Shown here piece by piece: positions 60,802 to 64,000 of a DNA stretch of 64,000 nt. The notes below the pieces were generated by a model. It worked only from the letters and a program-made list of their open reading frames with translations. It was not told where the DNA came from and did not search any database. This DNA is from Malania oleifera (lineage: Eukaryota > Streptophyta > Magnoliopsida > Santalales > Ximeniaceae): the NCBI RefSeq assembly GCF_029873635.1, contig NC_080422.1:11005764-11069763 (forward strand), given 5' to 3'. Numbering within the stretch: position 1 is the stretch's first letter; each line of letters opens with the position of its first letter. The position numbers and the translations under genes are program-made.

Positions 60802-61897
60802 TGCTGGGGATCTAGGAGCAACAATCACACCACAAATAAAATAAACCAGCAAAATGAACACCAAGATTTAACCTGGTTCAGCCCCAACTGGCCTACATTC
60901 ACGGAGCACACCAACCTTCACTAAAACTAGGTGAAAATACAAGAGGAGGAAGAGGCAACTGCACTCCACTCAACTCAACTCACTCTTTCTCACACCTCTC
61001 TCTCTTTCTCTCACCCGCAACTCAATTATACACTCACATATATTTTCATGCACACGCATCTCCATTTATTTATATGGATGGAGATGGATAGAAATGGAAG
61101 GTGGTAATGAGGTTCAATGAGGTGAGCTAGGATTAGCACCGACACCACAGCACAACCAAGGTCTTAAATTTCGATTTCGACTCAAATTTCGAAGCTCCAA
61201 AAGTACGGAAATTTTGATTTCGATGTCAATTTCGATTTCGATTTGAAAAAATAACGGAAATTAGTAGCAAAGTATGGAATTCTTTGTGAAACTTTAGAAA
61301 TGGTTAACAAACATAATAATATAAGTTTTAGGACTAATATATTACAAATTAAATACATCTTTGTTTTGCATGAGGTGGAAAAGTTGTAAAATAGTATATG
61401 TATCAAACATATTTGTAAGATAATGCACATTAAACATATTCAGTTAATACAAATTAAATTCATAAATAATTTAAATATTATTTCTTATACAAATAATGAT
61501 AATGTAGACATGAATGGCTAAATAAAATGTTACTGTAAGTTTATTTTTTCATATAATTTCAAAAGAACTTGTAATAATCTTTTGTTTCAATAAAATCAAT
61601 TAAAAGAGAAATTTCACTTCACTCTTAAATCTCTCATTTGAATTCTGATAAAATTTCATTGTATAGTTAAAATTTCAACAAATTTCGAGATTTTGATAAA
61701 TTTCGGATGATTCATTGAGATTTCAATGGAAATTATGCAAGACGGAAATCGATTGCCATTTCGATTTCGAGGGTGATGGAAATCGGAAATTTTGACGAAA
61801 ATTTCGACAATTTCGTGGAAATTTAAGACCATGAGCACAACAAAGCTGGCTCTTTACAGCTCATCAAATCTGGCTCCGTTTCCATTTCAACTCAACA
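60802..61897 (-). repeat. 3' LTR of Copia element 3 (with inserted MITE)
   Basis: The minus strand starts TGTTGAGTTGAAATGG at 61897, directly after the purine tract. The other end is placed at a TG (60802-60803, TGCTGGGGATC on the + strand), but this limit cannot be verified without the partner LTR. Without the MITE and its duplication it would be about 410 bp. Confidence 0.7.
61157..61833. mobile_element. hAT-type MITE in the Copia 3 LTR
   Basis: A 677-bp non-coding element has inverted ends CAAGGTCTTAAATTTC (left) and CATGGTCTTAAATTTC (right, reversed), 15 of 16 bases matching. It is flanked by a perfect 8-bp duplication AGCACAAC (61149-61156 and 61834-61841). Inside, words such as ATTTCGATTTCGA and AAATTTCG recur near both ends. 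The 8-bp duplication points to the hAT superfamily. Its ends differ from those of the hAT element at 20525-25602, so that element is not its parent. Confidence 0.88.
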
Positions 61898-64000
61898 ATC
61901 TCCCACTTGGAGATGGTGACACCATCTCAACAAGTATATAGGTAAATGATGTGCTCAAATTTGTCTTCAAGCATGAAGACCAACTGAAGTTGAGCATAAC
62001 TTTAGCTTCTCTATAGTCACCACCTTTATCAACATTATTTGTTGGATTCCTGCTACCTTGGATTTTTTCAAGTGTCAGCACTCCGTCCTCTAACAGAGAT
62101 TTGACGAAGTGATAATGAAGTCCAATGTGTTTGATTCTTGAATGAAATGCAGAGTTCTTTACCAGATGTATCGCACTCTAACTGTCGCTATGCAAAACAT
62201 TTCTCACCTGCTTTATTCCGAACTCTGTCAACAAACCTTGAAGCCAAATCATCTCTTTGCTGGCTTCTGTCATTGCTATGTACTCAACTTCTGTAGTGGA
62301 TAGGGCAACAATCTTTTGTATCTGTGACATCCAACTAAAAGTTTTTGTGCCAACAGTGAAACACATATTTGGTGGTGCTTCTGCGGTGATCAACTTCACC
62401 AACAAAATCGACATCAACATAACCTTGAATTTTTAAATCTCCTTTGCCGAAACATAGGCACTTATCAATAGTGCCACGTGGGTACCTCAAGATCCACTTC
62501 ACTGCTTCCTAGTGAGTTTTCCCTAGTTTTGACATGAACCTGCTGACAGCTTCCACTGCTTGACTAATGTCTGGTCTGGTACAAACCATGGCATACATGA
62601 GACTTCCATTAATTGAGGCGTAAGGTACCTTAGCCATGAAGTCCTTCTCTTCATCTGTCTGGGGAGCCTGATCCTCGGAGAGGCGGAAGTGACCGGCCAA
62701 TGGTGTATTTAACGCTGCTCATGTTGAATCTTTATAAAACACGGCTAATATACTCCTACTGAGATAACCGCAATGTTCCCTGTTGCTTATCTCTAGAGAT
62801 CTGCATCCCAAGTATTTGCTTCGCTGAATCCAAGTCCTTCATGTCAAACTCCTCTGACAATTGTTGCTTCAATTTTCTGATCTCTTCTATATCTGGTCCT
62901 GCGACTAGCATGTCATCGACATATAGCAATATAATGATATAGCTAGACTAATACCTCTTGAAATAGCAACAGTGGTCGGCATTACACTAATGAAAATCTT
63001 TCTTGCGCATAAAGTCGTCAAATTTTCGGTACCATTGCCAGGGAGCTTGTTTGAGACCGTACAAACTCTTCTTCAATCTGCACACAATTCTCTTTATCTT
63101 TCACTAAGAATCCTTCTAGCTTGTACATGTAAATCTGCTCATCTAATTCACTATGAAGAAATGTCGTCTTCACATCCAACTACTCGAGATGTAGGCCCTC
63201 CGAGGCAACAATGCTCAAGACTGATTTGATGGTTGTTAGCTTCACAATTGATGCAAAGATGTCGATATAGTCAATTCCTTCATTCTATTTGAAGCCTTTG
63301 ACTACCAACCGGGCTTTGTACTTCCTGGAGCCATCATGCTCCTCTTTGATTATGTACACCCACTTGTAGTGAAGAACCTTCTTACCTTTTGGCAACTTAA
63401 CTAGTTCCTATTTTTTGTTGGAAGTGAGGGACTACATCTTGTCCTTCATCGCAAGCTCCCACTTGTTCGAATCTCCTGCGTGACATGCTTTATCATAGCA
63501 TTCGGGTTCTCCTCCATTTGTAAGAAGTAAATAATCCAAATACCTTTTATTTGGTATATGGGGCCAAAAAGATCTCCTAAACTTCGGAGCTGGAGTAGGA
63601 GGCGGTGGTGCAACGATCTGCTCCACAGGTTCCTCTGCTTGAGGATTTTTGGCGTTTTGCTGTTGTGTCCCAACACATTCTAGGACATTATCCAAGTCTA
63701 CATAGGTTTTTTCATTTTGAACTGGTTCTGTGAATTCTGTTGTGTGTCTGTCCTTGTACATCACTTTTTCATTGAAGATCACGTCTCTGCTTCTAATTAC
63801 CTTCTTGTTTTCATCGTCTTAAATGCGATACCCATACTCACCTTCACCGTAATCGACGAAGGTGCATTTCCAGGACTTTGGATCAAGTTTGTTTCTAACA
63901 TGATCACTAATATGCACATATGCAACACAACTAAAAACATTCAAATGTGAAAGTCTTACCTCTTTTCCACTCCATACTTTTTCTAGTAGTCTGTGGTCCA
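61898..64000 (-). pseudogene. Copia element 3 pol: integrase end, RT, RNase H (broken, partial)
   Basis: Minus strand. From the window edge: HLNVFSCVAYVHISDHVRNK and YGEGEYGYRI, the end of the integrase region, with a stop near 63822. The linker and RT entry lie at 63782-63432 (DVIFNEKVMYKDRH, RYLDYLLLTNGGEPECYDKA, SNKWELAMKDKM). The RT palm at about 62930-62905 reads LYVDDMLVAG, intact. The following part has MKDLDSAKQILGMQISRDKQ and RFNMSSVKY with a stop or two. The open frame 62700-62509 reads VPYASINGSLMYAMVCTRPDI. RNase H (62420-62178) has WMSQIQKIVALSTTEVEYIA; its end near 62000 is decayed (EKIQGSRNPTN). Several stops and frameshifts make this copy non-functional. Confidence 0.85.

Larger units (their letters stand above)
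60802..64000 (-). mobile_element. Copia element 3 in MAP kinase intron 3, runs off the window
   Basis: A Ty1/copia element on the minus strand. The 3' LTR is about 60802-61897 (with a MITE inside), preceded by the purine tract CCAAGTGGGAGAT. Pol runs from 61898 to the window edge. The protein words (NKRYLDYLLLTNGGEPECYD, YVDDMLVAG, LSTTEVEYIAMTEASKE) are those of Tnt1/Tork-like plant Copia elements. The 5' LTR and gag lie outside the window, so the insertion cannot be fully bounded. It is antisense to the kinase gene. Confidence 0.85.

Overview
This is a stretch of a flowering-plant nuclear genome, most likely a eudicot. Two single-copy plant genes sit at the edges, and about 53 kb between them is a nest of transposable elements. 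There are no prokaryotic features, no CRISPR array and no complete tRNA gene. All calls come from reading sequence and translated motifs by eye; no alignment was run.

Left edge (1-1090, + strand): the last three visible exons of a CAAX prenyl protease 1 (STE24/FACE1) gene, with its stop codon at 1088-1090. Right edge (56968-60166, + strand): the first three coding exons of a group-B MAP kinase (MPK4/11/12-like). Its kinase core must lie beyond the window, and a Copia element sits in what appears to be its third intron.

Middle (1945-54985): the outer layer is Ty1/copia sequence on the minus strand, with a 3' LTR at 1945-2220 and a related 5' LTR at 54766-54985. Later insertions interrupt it. 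They are: a Cassandra TRIM with 5S-rRNA-like LTRs (3656-4398); a 24-kb SIRE/Maximus-type Copia element (5737-29835), itself split by a Tekay/Del-type chromodomain Gypsy element (8338-17548) and a hAT DNA transposon (20525-25602); a rearranged patch of Gypsy LTRs in both orientations (30146-32492, repeated at 47197-50556); a second Tekay-like Gypsy element (33103-45571) carrying a 3-kb Tat/Ogre-like LTR; and a solo Tekay-like LTR (51865-54032). A tandem duplication of about 5.5 kb (from 30667 to 47196, repeated at 47197 to about 54805) predates two of these insertions.

Right part (60802-64000): another minus-strand Copia element, with a hAT-type MITE in its LTR, runs off the window.

Target-site duplications support most of the nesting: TGGAT for Gypsy A, an imperfect 8-mer for hAT, AGAGC for the solo LTR and AGCACAAC for the MITE. 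Every element protein seen is broken by stops or frameshifts, so the nest looks inactive. The strongest leads are the octet of palindromic TCGTCGACGA sites with fixed spacing just upstream of the TATA box in several Gypsy LTRs, the Cassandra element, and junctions that lack matching target duplications and so imply recombination between elements.
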